The notes: a model not told the origin generated them from the sequence alone. DNA of 63,826 nucleotides from Paracoccaceae bacterium (GCA_007695345.1 REDZ01000076.1:1-63826), one strand, 5' to 3'; positions 42,091-52,092 are shown, numbered from the stretch's first letter. A program made the numbers and translations.

Positions 42091-42704
42091 CATTCCGAAA
42101 TGGTGACGCGTTCCATCAGGTCAGGCGTATCCATCACGGCGCCATTCGCACCAGTGCCGCGCTTTATGGCATCGAGCACGTCATAACCTTCGATCATCTG
42201 GCCCACGACCGTATATTGCCCGTCCAGATGTGTGGCAGGGGCGAACATGATGAAGAACTGGCTGTTCGCGCTGTCGGGGCTTTGCGACCGCGCCATGCCG
42301 ACAACCCCGCGCTCAAAGGACTGATCGCTGAATTCGGCGGGCAGGTTGGGCATGTCGGACCCGCCTGTGCCCCAGCGCCCGCGGTCGCCATCAAGCTGCC
42401 CGTGTTCCACATCACCGGTCTGGGCCATGAAGCCTTCGATCACGCGGTGAAACACCACACCATCGTAATCGCCACGCTCGGCCAGGGTCACGATCCGTTC
42501 GACATGTTCGGGCGCCAGATCGTCACGCAGCGCGATGCGGATGCTGCCATTGGCCTGCCCGGCGACATCGATGGTCATGACCGGGCCGGAATGGTCACCG
42601 GGCACCTCGGTATCGGCATCCGCGCGCGAGGTGTTGAACGATGTCGTGGCCAGAATGCCCACGCCCAGTGCGAAAATCCCTGCAAAAATCAGACGATCAC
42701 GCAT
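42090..42704 (-). CDS. membrane-anchored or exported cyclophilin
   Basis: A 204-residue peptidyl-prolyl isomerase with an N-terminal hydrophobic segment (LIFAGIFALGVGILATTSF) that should export or anchor it in the periplasm. Cyclophilin motifs are VVFHRVIEGFMAQTGD, GTGGSDMPNLPAEF and SANSQFFIMFA. It overlaps the cytosolic cyclophilin gene upstream by eight bases. The loop contains an additional acidic stretch (DDLAPEHVERI). A fold helper for exported proteins is the likely role. Confidence 0.92.
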   Translation of the reverse strand: MRDRLIFAGIFALGVGILATTSFNTSRADADTEVPGDHSGPVMTIDVAGQANGSIRIALRDDLAPEHVERIVTLAERGDYDGVVFHRVIEGFMAQTGDVEHGQLDGDRGRWGTGGSDMPNLPAEFSDQSFERGVVGMARSQSPDSANSQFFIMFAPATHLDGQYTVVGQMIEGYDVLDAIKRGTGANGAVMDTPDLMERVTISE

Positions 42705-43203
42705 CACTGGCCACCTTTACACTCAGCATCTTGTCAGGGTCCGCCGGCGGCTCGCCCCGTGTGATGGCATCGACATGTTCCATGCCCGAAATCACGCGCC
42801 CATAGACCGTGTATTGACGGTTCAGAAAGTGGTTATCGCTGAAATTGATGAAGAACTGGCTGTTGGCGCTGTCGGGGTTCTGCGAGCGCGCGGCCCCCAG
42901 CGTGCCCCGGTCATGCGGCACACCCGAGAATTCGGCCTTGAGGTTGGGCAGGTCCGATCCGCCAGTGCCGCAGCGGCCCGGATTGTAGTTGGAATCGGTC
43001 TTGCCATTGGCCACATCGCCCGTCTGGGCCATGAACCCGTCGATCACGCGGTGAAACACCACATTGTCATAGGCCCCCGCGCGCGCCAGGTCCTTCATGC
43101 GCGCGCAATGCCCCGGCGCGATATCGGGCAGAAGCTCGATCGTGACGGTGCCGCCTTTCAGCTCCATCAGGATAGTGTTTTCAGGGTCCTTGATTTCGGC
43201 CAT
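42697..43203 (-). CDS. ppiB: cytosolic peptidyl-prolyl cis-trans isomerase
   Basis: A 168-residue cyclophilin without signal peptide. Active-site motifs are VVFHRVIDGFMAQTGDV, GTGGSDLPNLKAEF and NSQFFINFSDNHFLN. It catalyses proline isomerisation in folding proteins in the cytoplasm. It is the upstream member of a tandem cyclophilin pair and overlaps its neighbour by eight bases. Divergent from pgk, with 144 bases between. Confidence 0.95.
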   Translation of the reverse strand: MAEIKDPENTILMELKGGTVTIELLPDIAPGHCARMKDLARAGAYDNVVFHRVIDGFMAQTGDVANGKTDSNYNPGRCGTGGSDLPNLKAEFSGVPHDRGTLGAARSQNPDSANSQFFINFSDNHFLNRQYTVYGRVISGMEHVDAITRGEPPADPDKMLSVKVASDA

Positions 43204-43347
43204 GCATGGTCTCCGGATATGAGGTTACAGCGCGCACCCTAATGCGCGCCTGCCCGCAGGAAAACCCCCAAGGCTGTCGCATCCCATTGACCCTGCCCCG
43301 GATTTTACGCCACATAGCGACGACAGGAACGAGTGGGAGCGCCGGTA

Positions 43348-44541
43348 ATGCCGTACAACACGCTGGACGATCTGGATTTCGCAGGCAAGACGGCACTGAT
43401 CCGGGTGGATATCAATGTCCCCGTAGAGGGCGGCGTCGTGACCGATGACACCCGCATCACGCGGATCGTGCCCACGGTGCAGCATATCACGCAGGCGGGT
43501 GGCAAGGCCGTGTTGCTGGCGCATTTCGGCCGGCCCAAGGGCAAGCGCGTGCCCGAAATGTCACTCGGACAGGTACGCCCCGCACTGGAAAAGGCACTGG
43601 GCCAGCCCGTGGCATTTGCCGAGGATTGCATGGGCGCGCCTGCGAAAAAGGCCGTGGCTGCGATGGCGCCGGGCGATGTGGTGCTGCTGGAGAACACGCG
43701 CTTTCACGCGGGCGAAGAGGCCAATGACAAGATGCTGGCCGCAGCCATGGCCGCGCTGGGCGATATTTACGTCAATGATGCCTTCTCGGCGGCGCATCGC
43801 GCCCATGCCTCGACCGAGGGGATGGCCCATCTGCGCCCCAGTTGCGCGGGCCGGTTGATGGAGGCCGAACTGAAAGCGCTTGAGGCCGCTTTGGGCGACC
43901 CTGCGCGCCCGGTGGCCGCCGTGGTGGGCGGGGCCAAGGTTTCGACCAAGCTGGACCTGCTGTCCAACCTGATCAGCCGCGTCGATCATCTGATCATCGG
44001 CGGCGGCATGGCCAATACGTTTCTGGCCGCCAAGGGTATCGGCATCGGCAATTCGCTCGCGGAACGCGAGATGGCGGATACCGCGAACGATATCCTGTCG
44101 CGGGCCCAGGAAGCCGGGTGCACCATCCACCTGCCGGTGGACATTGTCGTTGCGCGCGAATTCGCCGCCGGTAGCCCGCATGAGGTATTGCCCGCCGATG
44201 CCTGCCCCGAGGATGCCATGATCCTTGATGCCGGGCCTCAAACCGTGGCGGCAATCGCCGCCCTGCTGGCCGAGTGCCGCACGCTGGTCTGGAACGGACC
44301 GCTGGGCGCGTTCGAGATCGCGCCCTTTGACGTGGCCACCAATGCCAGCGCACAGGAGGCCGCGCGCCTGACTGGCGAAGGGGTGCTGACCTCGGTCGCG
44401 GGCGGAGGCGATACAGTGGCCGCGCTGAACAAGGCCGGGGTGGCCGAGGGGTTCAGCTATGTCTCGACCGCCGGGGGTGCCTTTCTGGAATGGATGGAAG
44501 GCAAGACCCTGCCGGGTGTCGCCGCGCTGGAACGGGGGTAG
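43348..44541 (+). CDS. pgk: phosphoglycerate kinase
   Basis: A 397-residue glycolytic and gluconeogenic kinase. Motifs visible: [64 protein letters not shown] and the C-terminal [15 protein letters not shown]. The ATG at 43348 is preceded by GGGAGC; a GTG five codons upstream is possible. A small membrane protein gene follows after five bases. Confidence 0.97.
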   Translation: MPYNTLDDLDFAGKTALIRVDINVPVEGGVVTDDTRITRIVPTVQHITQAGGKAVLLAHFGRPKGKRVPEMSLGQVRPALEKALGQPVAFAEDCMGAPAKKAVAAMAPGDVVLLENTRFHAGEEANDKMLAAAMAALGDIYVNDAFSAAHRAHASTEGMAHLRPSCAGRLMEAELKALEAALGDPARPVAAVVGGAKVSTKLDLLSNLISRVDHLIIGGGMANTFLAAKGIGIGNSLAEREMADTANDILSRAQEAGCTIHLPVDIVVAREFAAGSPHEVLPADACPEDAMILDAGPQTVAAIAALLAECRTLVWNGPLGAFEIAPFDVATNASAQEAARLTGEGVLTSVAGGGDTVAALNKAGVAEGFSYVSTAGGAFLEWMEGKTLPGVAALERG

Positions 44542-44546
44542 TCGCG

Positions 44547-44762
44547 ATGGGGGCCATGATCTGGGGCGGGGCAGCCCTGGCGTTTACAGGCGTTCTGGCG
44601 CTGGTCTGGTGCATTCTCTATGTGCTGCGTCTGCGGCGCGCGGGGCTGGATGACGCCACGCTGCGCGCAAGGATGCAGATTGCGGTGATCGTGAATTTCG
44701 CCGCCCTGGGCGTGTCGACCCTGGGGCTGATGCTGGTGGTGGCGGGGATCTTCTTGCGATAA
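44547..44762 (+). CDS. small two-helix membrane protein downstream of pgk
   Basis: A 71-residue protein with two long hydrophobic helices (GGAALAFTGVLALVWCILYV, then VIVNFAALGVSTLGLMLVVA) separated by a charged loop with LRRAGLDDATLRARM. It starts five bases after pgk and is presumably co-transcribed. Unknown function; consistent length and codon use support a real gene. Confidence 0.78.
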   Translation: MGAMIWGGAALAFTGVLALVWCILYVLRLRRAGLDDATLRARMQIAVIVNFAALGVSTLGLMLVVAGIFLR

Positions 44763-44873
44763 CCCTGCTTTACGGGGATTCACAAGCGCAGGGGACTGTG
44801 CCATACTCGCCCCCGGCAGCAGCGGATGAACCGCGCGCCGGCAGGTGATCGGCAGACAGGTACAGGCACGGGC

Positions 44874-45170
44874 ATGAAACGCACCCGCCCCGCAATCGGC
44901 GCGCTTTTTTACTTCGGCACTGCGCTGGTGCTGGCGCTGTATTTCACGTTTTCCGCCGTACAGGGCGCTTACGGGCTGTTCAACCGCGTGCAGATCGAAG
45001 CCGAACTGGCCGATCTGCGCACCGAACGCGATCTGCTGGCCAGCCAGCTTGACGAACATCAAAGCCGCACGCGCCGCCTGTCGGATGATTTCCTTGATCT
45101 CGATCTGCTGGATGAACGGGCGCGCCATGTGCTGGGGCTGGCGCGGCCCGATGAAATCGTGATCCGTTAG
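44874..45170 (+). CDS. ftsB: septum formation initiator, FtsB/DivIC-like
   Basis: A 98-residue bitopic protein: short cytoplasmic end, one transmembrane helix (AIGALFYFGTALVLALYFTF), then a coiled coil (AELADLRTERDLLASQLDEH) and the conserved terminal segment DLDLLDERARHVLGLARPDE. It bridges early and late divisome proteins with FtsL and FtsQ. I chose the ATG at 44874; a frame 16 codons longer is less likely. Confidence 0.9.
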   Translation: MKRTRPAIGALFYFGTALVLALYFTFSAVQGAYGLFNRVQIEAELADLRTERDLLASQLDEHQSRTRRLSDDFLDLDLLDERARHVLGLARPDEIVIR

Positions 45171-45233
45171 TCCCTGCCTCTGCCCACTCAGGCAGCATTT
45201 GCGCAAACATTCGCGAGCCGGGGGCCTGGAGTT

Positions 45234-45263
45234 TTGACAGGCCGCGGCAAGCACCGTTATACT
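45234..45263 (+). promoter_or_regulatory. sigma70-type promoter
   Basis: TTGACA (45234-45239), an 18-base spacer, and TATACT (45258-45263): the best match to housekeeping promoter consensus in this window. The next gene starts at 45448, so the transcript would have a leader of about 175 bases, with a possible GC hairpin (CCGCG/CGCGG, 45358-45376). Confidence 0.6.
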
Positions 45264-45447
45264 CATACTGAAATTCGCGCCCTGGTTGTGCGGCTGTATG
45301 GGCGTTTTCGGGCGCGTATCATGGCACATGAGGGAGGGTTGCGGGCCAAACGAAAACCCGCGGCGCAAGCGCGGCGTCACAGCGATTTTAAGGACTCCGG
45401 ACAGAACGCATGGTGCGGGGACAGTGTTCGGAATAGGGAGATTTCAC

Positions 45448-45693
45448 ATGTTCGACCCGATGACACTCTGGATGCAGGGCTCGGTTTTCTGGATGCGGAT
45501 CATCCAGCAGCAGCAAGAGGCCTATCTACGCACACTCTGCGCCTTTGCCGCGGCCATGCCGCACGAGAACGCGGCCGAACTGGCACGCGAGGCCGAGGCG
45601 ATGAAACAAACCTTGCGGCCCACCCGGTCGAAGCCGCGCGCCGTGCAGGCCGGTAAATCGGCGCAGGCGCAGCGTGCCATGGCCACGGCATAA
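45448..45693 (+). CDS. hypothetical 81-residue protein
   Basis: A short protein starting MFDPMTLWMQGSVFWMRIIQ, then a helix rich in Gln and Ala (QQQEAYLRTLCAFAAAMP) and a basic C-terminus. GGGAG lies eight bases before the ATG. Its hydrophobic-then-helical make-up recalls small phasin-like or granule-binding proteins, but similarity is weak and I do not assign it. It has its own strong promoter with a long leader. Confidence 0.6.
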   Translation: MFDPMTLWMQGSVFWMRIIQQQQEAYLRTLCAFAAAMPHENAAELAREAEAMKQTLRPTRSKPRAVQAGKSAQAQRAMATA

Positions 45694-45766
45694 GCGGGGA
45701 TCCGAACGTCTGACACCCCGGCTGTGATGGCAGCGCGGCGGCTGCGCAACCAGTAGCTGTTTTCCG

Positions 45767-45786
45767 CAATGCGATTACTCGCATTG
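45767..45786. promoter_or_regulatory. perfect inverted repeat upstream of the large hybrid kinase
   Basis: CAATGCGA-TTAC-TCGCATTG: eight perfect pairs. A TATACT hexamer follows at 45802-45807, so the repeat would cover the -35 region of that promoter. It may be an operator; a terminator of the preceding gene is less likely because no T run follows. Confidence 0.5.
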
Positions 45787-45848
45787 TGTTCGAGTTGACT
45801 CTATACTGCCAGTTCAGTGCAGCCCCGGCTGGCGGGTTGCAGGCAGCT

Positions 45849-48800
45849 ATGATGCTCGAACAGGCCCTCTATCACATGGTGCACAAACCTGATCATACGC
45901 TTTTGCCGGATGTATTCGCGGCCCTGCCCGATCCGGTCTGCATTCTTGCGCGTGACGGAACCATTCTGGCGGCGAACCCGGCCTGGACCCCTGCCCTGGG
46001 CCATGCCCCCGCTGCACTGGAACAGATCTGCATTCAGGATCTGATCCATCCGGACGATCTGCCAGGGGCTGACGGCATCGGGTCGCTGCTGTCGGGCGAC
46101 ATGACCCTGCGGCTGCGCGGCGCCGATCATGCCTGGCACCCGATGCACTGGCGCGCGCAACCCGACGCCGGACAGGCCCACTATGTCGCGAGCCTGCGCG
46201 CCATGCCCCAACAGGACCCCACCCCCATCGGCGCATCAGAGATCGAAGGGGCGACCGGGATCGGCCATTGGGTCTATCTGCCCGCGCAGGACAAGCTGAT
46301 CTGGTCGCCCGTGACCTACGCGATCCATCAGCTTGACCAGCATGTCACCCCGATGATCGACATGGCGCTGGATTTCTACCCGCCCGAGGCGCGCGCGATC
46401 CTTGATCCCGCGCTCGAGCGGCTGTCAACGACCGGCACGCCCCTTGATCTGGAACTGCCGATCATCACGGCCAAGGGGACCCGGCGCTGGGTGCGCACCA
46501 CAGGCGTGGCCACATTTCGTGACGGCCAGGCCGAACGCATCGTCGGCACGTTCGAGGATATCACCGCGCGCCGCGACGAACGCGCGCGCCTGTGCGATTT
46601 CGCCGATACCGTCGAACTGGCGCATGACGGGATCTGGGTGCTGGATGCGACAGGCATCACCCGCTATGCCAACCCCCGCATGGCCGAAATGCTGGGCGTG
46701 GATGATCTGACAGGCCGGCCCTTTACCGATTTTCTGGACGCATCGCGCCGCGACGTGGCGCTGGCCCTGTTTCTCGCACGGGCATCGGGTGTGGCCGCGC
46801 GGCATGATCTGCGCCTGCTGCGCGCCGATGGCAGCGCGATCTGGGTCAGCACCTCGATCCGTGCGCGCCATGACGGGGATGGCAAGCTGGACTCGACCAT
46901 CGCCGTTGTCAGCGACGTCACCCAGCGCACATTAGAGGAACAGGAACTGCGCCGCGTCCGCGCGCGCATTCGCGCGACGCTCGACGCCCTGCCCGATATC
47001 CTGCTCGAACTTGATGCCGAAGGCCGCTACATCGCCGCCCATTCAGGCGATGACAAAAGGCTGCTGCTGCCGCGAGAGGCCTTTCTGGGGCGCCCCCCCG
47101 AAGAGGTCCTGCCCCCGGAACTGGCAGAGTTGAGCCGGCACGCAATGCAACTCGCAGCGGAAAAAGGCAGCGTCCGGGGCTTGCGCTACCAGCTTGACAT
47201 GCCGCATGGCCCGGCCTGGTTTGAACTGTCCGCCGCCCCGCGTATGGCCGATTTCGACGGTCAGGCACCCGGCTATGTGTTTGTTATCCGCGACGTCACC
47301 GAACGGGTCGCGGCCGAGGCACAGGTGCGCGAACGCGATGCGTTGTATTCCGCCTTGGTCGAAACCTCACCCGTGGGCATTGCACTGCATGATTTTGACA
47401 CGGGCGCGACGATCGATATAAACCCCGCGATGCTGGCCCCGACCGGCTATACGCGCGAAGAATTTCTGCAACTCGACTACCGCGATTTCGCCCTGCCCGA
47501 AAACCCCGAGGATGCCGCGCGCGCGCAGGCAGAGCTGCGTGAGACCGGTGCCTACGGCCCGGTCACAAAGACCTTTCTGCGCAAGGATGGCGGGCGCTAT
47601 CCGGTGCGGCTGCGTGGTATGCAACTGCCATCGCAGGACGGGCGCAGGATCATCTGCAATTTCATCGAGGATATCACCGAAGAGCGCCAGCAGATCGAAA
47701 CGCTCCAACAGTTGGGCGATGTCGCGCGCCATACCCGCAACCTGGTCATCATCGCGGATTGCGACGGGCTGATAGAATGGGTCAACCCGGCCTTCGAGGC
47801 GCGCACCGGCTGGCACCTGGATGAGGTACGCGGACGAAAGCCCGGCAGCTTTCTGCACAGCGACCGCACCGACCCCGACACGATCGACCGGATCCGCCAG
47901 GCGCTGCACAAGGTCGAACCTGTGGCCGCCGATATCCTGAACCGCAGCCGCACGGGTCAGGAATATTGGCTGCGTCTGGAAATCCAGCCCCGCCGCGATG
48001 ATGACGGGCGGCATATCGGCTTTATCGCCGTCGAGACCGATATCACCGAATACAAGCGCCAGCAGGATATTCTGGCCGCTGTCGCCGATTTCTCGCGTCG
48101 TCTGCTGGGCAGCAATGCCATCGTGACCGAACGCAACCGCATGCTGGCCGAGGTCGGTCAGGCCGCAGGGGTCAGCCGTGCCTATGCCTTCATGCTGGAC
48201 CAGCCCGTCAGGATCGGGGATGAAAGGGCCGATTGCATCGTCTCGCAGGTCTTTGAATGGTGCGATGGCGCGGTCGAGCCCTATGTTGACAACCCGATCC
48301 TGCAAAACCAGAACCTGCGCGCGGTCGGGATGGACCGTCTGGCCGGCCATCTGATCCGGGGCACCAATTTCGTGCTGCAATCGCCCGAGCAGATGACCGA
48401 TGCGGAACGGGCGTTTCTGCGCCCGCAAGAGATTGCGGCGCTATGTTGCTATCCTGTCATCACGGAGGATCATTGCGTCGGGTTTCTGGGGTTCGATATC
48501 TGCCACATGCCGGGGGGTGGCGCGGTCGAGAGCTGGTCGCCGCAAGTCATCGATGCGCTGGCGACCACGGCCAATAATTATGCGACGGCATTGGATCGGC
48601 AGACCGGGCAGGAGCGGCTGGTCGCCGCGATTGATGCGCTCAAGGACGGGTTTGTCCATTTCGACGCGCAGGAACGGCTGGTGCTGGCCAACAAGCGCTA
48701 CCGCGAATTGCACAAGGAAAACGCGGATGCCATCGTCCCCGGCATGCGGCTGGAAGAGATCATGCGCGCCGGGATCGAAAAGGGCCTGCATGTGGAGGCA

Positions 48801-50531
48801 ATCGGGCGCGAGGAGGAATGGCTGCAGGAACGGCTGAGGGCCTATCGCGAGGGCAGGCCCATGGTCACCCAACTGAGCGATGGCACGGTCCTGCAGCTTG
48901 TCGAACAGCCCACCGCCGATGGCGGGCGCGTCGGGCTGCGCGTCGATATCACCGAATTGCATCAGGCCCGCGAACAGGCCCGCGCCGCCGAGGCTGCGGC
49001 GGCCCGCGCGCGCCAGCAGCTTGTCGATGCGGTCGAGGCGCTGGATGACGGGTTTCTGCTGTTTGATGCCGAGGACCGGCTGGTGCTGGCGAATGAGCAG
49101 TATCGCAAGCTCTATCCCAAGACCTCTGCCGCTCTGGTGCCGGGCGCGACATTCGAGGATATCCTGCTTCGCGCGATCGAGACTGGCGAGATTGTCGACC
49201 GCAGCGAGCGCACGCCCGAGGCATGGATCGCCGCCGCGCTGGCCCGGCACCATCTGGCAGATGCGCCAGTGATCGAAACTCTCGGCGATGGGCGGATCGT
49301 GCGCATCCGCGATACCCGCACGCGTGAGGGCGGGCGCGTGGGCCTGCGCGTGGACATCACCGAGATGATTCGCGCGCGCGAGGCGGCAGAGGCGGCAAAC
49401 CGCGCCAAATCCCAGTTCCTCGCGAATATGAGCCATGAGATCCGCACGCCCCTGAACGGGGTTCTGGGCATGGCCGATCTGTTGGCCGATACCGATCTGA
49501 GCCCAGAGCAAAGCGCCATGCTGCGCACCATCCGTGATTCCGGCTGGAGCCTGCTGAGTCTGCTTAACGACATTCTGGATATCTCGCGGGTCGAGGCCGG
49601 CAAACTGGGGCTGGAGCGCCGGCCCTTCGATATGGAAGTTCTGGTCAACCGCATTGATTCTCTGCATGGTGCCAATGCGCGCGGAAAGGGTGTCGATTTC
49701 GCGATCCGCTTTGCCCCTGGTGCGCGCAATCGCCGGATGGGGGATGAAACCCGCATCACCCAGATCCTGCAGAACCTGCTCAGCAATGCGATCAAGTTCA
49801 CGCAATCAGGATCGGTCACGCTGCTGATCGATTCGACCAACCCGCGCGAGCTGCAACTCAGCGTGATCGATACCGGAATCGGCATGTCACGCGAAGAAGT
49901 GCAGCGCATATTCGATGCGTTCGAGCAGGCAGAGGTCGGCACCGCCCGGCGCTTCGGCGGCAGCGGACTGGGCATGACCATCGTGCGCAACCTGATCGAA
50001 CTGATGGAGGGCGAGATCCGCATCGACAGCGCGCCCGGCAAGGGCACGCGGACGGATGTGCGCCTTGCCGTGCCGGTCGCATCGGAACCTGATGAGACCG
50101 GCGCGCTGCGCGCATCGGCGGCGGACCCGGTCGCGGGTTTGTCCGACAAGCTGCGCGGGCGCCGGGTGCTGGTGGCCGATGACAATGCGACCAACCGCCG
50201 GATCCTGGCGCTGATGCTGTCCCGCTCGGGGCTGGAGGCCGAATTTGCCGAAAACGGCGCGCAGGCCTGCGAGATGTGGCGCGCGCAGGAATTCGATCTG
50301 GTGTTGCTCGATATCTCGATGCCGGTCATGGACGGGTTGCAGGCCCTGTGCGTCATGCAGGAAGAGGCCGAGCGCACGGGCCGTCCCATGCCCGTGGCCA
50401 TTGCCGCGACTGCAAATGTCATGGCCGATCAGGTGACCGATTATCTGGATGCGGGCTTTGTCGATACGCTGCCCAAACCCGTGCAGCGGCAGGAACTGGC
50501 CGATGTGCTGAACCGCGTGCTGGCGGGTTGA
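45849..50531 (+). CDS. multi-PAS/GAF hybrid sensor histidine kinase
   Basis: A ~1,560-residue cytoplasmic hybrid kinase. Order (numbered from the ATG at 45849): six PAS units at about residues 22-115, 133-245, 248-365, 377-490, 498-615 and 631-737; a GAF domain at ~738-925; two further PAS units at ~928-1037 and ~1063-1175 that resemble each other (DGFVHFDAQERLVLANKRY and DGFLLFDAEDRLVLANEQY); HisKA with His1196 in MSHEIRTPLNG; HATPase (DTGIGM, FGGSGLGM); and a receiver with Asp1488 in LLDISMPVMDG. No transmembrane helix or output domain. No partner regulator or Hpt gene is adjacent. A GTG 21 codons upstream is an alternative start. Confidence 0.92.
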   Translation: MMLEQALYHMVHKPDHTLLPDVFAALPDPVCILARDGTILAANPAWTPALGHAPAALEQICIQDLIHPDDLPGADGIGSLLSGDMTLRLRGADHAWHPMHWRAQPDAGQAHYVASLRAMPQQDPTPIGASEIEGATGIGHWVYLPAQDKLIWSPVTYAIHQLDQHVTPMIDMALDFYPPEARAILDPALERLSTTGTPLDLELPIITAKGTRRWVRTTGVATFRDGQAERIVGTFEDITARRDERARLCDFADTVELAHDGIWVLDATGITRYANPRMAEMLGVDDLTGRPFTDFLDASRRDVALALFLARASGVAARHDLRLLRADGSAIWVSTSIRARHDGDGKLDSTIAVVSDVTQRTLEEQELRRVRARIRATLDALPDILLELDAEGRYIAAHSGDDKRLLLPREAFLGRPPEEVLPPELAELSRHAMQLAAEKGSVRGLRYQLDMPHGPAWFELSAAPRMADFDGQAPGYVFVIRDVTERVAAEAQVRERDALYSALVETSPVGIALHDFDTGATIDINPAMLAPTGYTREEFLQLDYRDFALPENPEDAARAQAELRETGAYGPVTKTFLRKDGGRYPVRLRGMQLPSQDGRRIICNFIEDITEERQQIETLQQLGDVARHTRNLVIIADCDGLIEWVNPAFEARTGWHLDEVRGRKPGSFLHSDRTDPDTIDRIRQALHKVEPVAADILNRSRTGQEYWLRLEIQPRRDDDGRHIGFIAVETDITEYKRQQDILAAVADFSRRLLGSNAIVTERNRMLAEVGQAAGVSRAYAFMLDQPVRIGDERADCIVSQVFEWCDGAVEPYVDNPILQNQNLRAVGMDRLAGHLIRGTNFVLQSPEQMTDAERAFLRPQEIAALCCYPVITEDHCVGFLGFDICHMPGGGAVESWSPQVIDALATTANNYATALDRQTGQERLVAAIDALKDGFVHFDAQERLVLANKRYRELHKENADAIVPGMRLEEIMRAGIEKGLHVEAIGREEEWLQERLRAYREGRPMVTQLSDGTVLQLVEQPTADGGRVGLRVDITELHQAREQARAAEAAAARARQQLVDAVEALDDGFLLFDAEDRLVLANEQYRKLYPKTSAALVPGATFEDILLRAIETGEIVDRSERTPEAWIAAALARHHLADAPVIETLGDGRIVRIRDTRTREGGRVGLRVDITEMIRAREAAEAANRAKSQFLANMSHEIRTPLNGVLGMADLLADTDLSPEQSAMLRTIRDSGWSLLSLLNDILDISRVEAGKLGLERRPFDMEVLVNRIDSLHGANARGKGVDFAIRFAPGARNRRMGDETRITQILQNLLSNAIKFTQSGSVTLLIDSTNPRELQLSVIDTGIGMSREEVQRIFDAFEQAEVGTARRFGGSGLGMTIVRNLIELMEGEIRIDSAPGKGTRTDVRLAVPVASEPDETGALRASAADPVAGLSDKLRGRRVLVADDNATNRRILALMLSRSGLEAEFAENGAQACEMWRAQEFDLVLLDISMPVMDGLQALCVMQEEAERTGRPMPVAIAATANVMADQVTDYLDAGFVDTLPKPVQRQELADVLNRVLAG

Positions 50532-50538
50532 GCCCGCG

Positions 50539-52053
50539 CTACGCTCCCGCGCCTGCGAAATACTGCGCGTAATCCTTGCGCAGGGCGGCTTTCTGCACCT
50601 TGCCCATCGTGTTGCGCGGCAGTTCCGGCAGCGTGACATAGGCCTTGGGCTGCTTGTAACGCGCCAACCTGTCGGCAATCGCGGCCCGAATCGCCGCGAT
50701 ATCCGGCCCCGCCCCTGTGGGCGCCAGCACCGCCAGCACTGCTTCGCCGAAATCGGGGTGCGGCACGCCGATCACGGCGCTTTCCAGCACGCCCGGCATC
50801 TCGTCCAGAAGCAATTCGACCTCTTTGGGATAGATGTTGTATCCGCCCGAGATGACCAGATCCTTGGCGCGGCCACTGATATGGACATAGCCTTCATCAT
50901 CGATCCGCCCCAGATCGCCGGTCATGAAGAATCCGTCGGCGCGGAATTCCTCGGCGGTCTTTTCGGGCATCTGCCAATAGCCCTTGAAGACGGACGCACC
51001 GCGCACCTCGATCATGCCGGTTTCGCCCGGCGCCAACGGGGTGCCCGTGTCAGGCGCAGCGATCCGCAGGTCCACCCCCGGCAGGGGCTGGCCCACTGTG
51101 CCCGCACGGCGCGCGCCCTCGTAAGGGTTCGAGGTCAGCATATTGGTTTCGGTCATGCCGTAGCGTTCCAGGATCGCATGGCCGGTGCGCGCCTGCCAGT
51201 CGCGATGTGTGTCCGCCAGCAGCGGCGCAGACCCCGAGATGAAAAGCCGCATATGCGCGGCCAGATCGCGGTCCAGGCGGCTGTCGTGCAACAACCGCGT
51301 GTAAAAGGTTGGCACCCCCATCATCACGCTGGCGCGCGGCAGGGCCGCAATGATCTGGTCCAGATCGAACCGGGGATGAAACAGCATGCTGGCCCCGGCC
51401 AGCGCCACAGTGTTGGTGGCCACGAACAGCCCGTGGGTGTGAAAGATCGGCAGCGCGTGCAGCAGAACGTCATCGCGGGTAAAGCGCCAGGCATCGACCA
51501 GAGCGCGGGCGTTCGAGAGCAGGTTCTCCTGCGTCAGCATCGCGCCCTTGGGCCGCCCCGTCGTGCCCGAGGTGTATAGCAGCGCGGCCAGATCATCGCC
51601 CGCGCGCGGCGCCGGTGCGAGATCCGCGGATTGCGCTGCCGCCAGCGCGTCGAAACTGCCCCCCGAACCCAGTGTTTCCAACTGTGTGCCATGCCGCGCG
51701 GCCAGAGGCGCGCAGATGGGCGCGCGATCCGGGTCCACCAGCAGCAGGCCTGGCCCGCAATCGGACAGGAAATAGGCCAGTTCGTCCGGGGTATAGGCCG
51801 TGTTGAGCGGCAGGAACACCAGACCCGCCGCAACCGCCCCTGCGTAAAGCGCCAGCATCTCGGGGCTTTTGCTCGCCTGGACGGCAACCCGGTCACCGGG
51901 CCGCAGCCCGGCGGCGCGCAGGGCATTCGCGCTGCGCGCCGCATGATCGTGAAACATTGCGGCCGTGATCACGCGCCCGTCCGGCAGGTGCAGGAACCCC
52001 CGGTCCTGCCCCGAGAGCGGCGCGAACAGCGCATCATACAGCGGGTTGGTCAT
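50539..52053 (-). CDS. matB: malonyl-CoA synthetase (AMP-forming)
   Basis: A 504-residue acyl-CoA synthetase of the ANL superfamily. ATP loop LLYTSGTTGRPKGAM, A5-type motif YGMTETNMLTSNPYEG, A8 region TGDLGRIDDEGYVHISGRAKD and the adenylating lysine in PRNTMGKVQKAALR. The GMTETNMLTSNPYEG segment and overall similarity match MatB enzymes, which ligate malonate to CoA. matA and malonate transporter genes are not adjacent, so specificity is probable but not proven. It is convergent with the hybrid kinase, seven bases apart. Confidence 0.87.
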   Translation of the reverse strand: MTNPLYDALFAPLSGQDRGFLHLPDGRVITAAMFHDHAARSANALRAAGLRPGDRVAVQASKSPEMLALYAGAVAAGLVFLPLNTAYTPDELAYFLSDCGPGLLLVDPDRAPICAPLAARHGTQLETLGSGGSFDALAAAQSADLAPAPRAGDDLAALLYTSGTTGRPKGAMLTQENLLSNARALVDAWRFTRDDVLLHALPIFHTHGLFVATNTVALAGASMLFHPRFDLDQIIAALPRASVMMGVPTFYTRLLHDSRLDRDLAAHMRLFISGSAPLLADTHRDWQARTGHAILERYGMTETNMLTSNPYEGARRAGTVGQPLPGVDLRIAAPDTGTPLAPGETGMIEVRGASVFKGYWQMPEKTAEEFRADGFFMTGDLGRIDDEGYVHISGRAKDLVISGGYNIYPKEVELLLDEMPGVLESAVIGVPHPDFGEAVLAVLAPTGAGPDIAAIRAAIADRLARYKQPKAYVTLPELPRNTMGKVQKAALRKDYAQYFAGAGA

Positions 52054-52092
52054 GGGTCGTGCCTCTGGTCCTGTCGCGCGCGGCGCGGGCGC

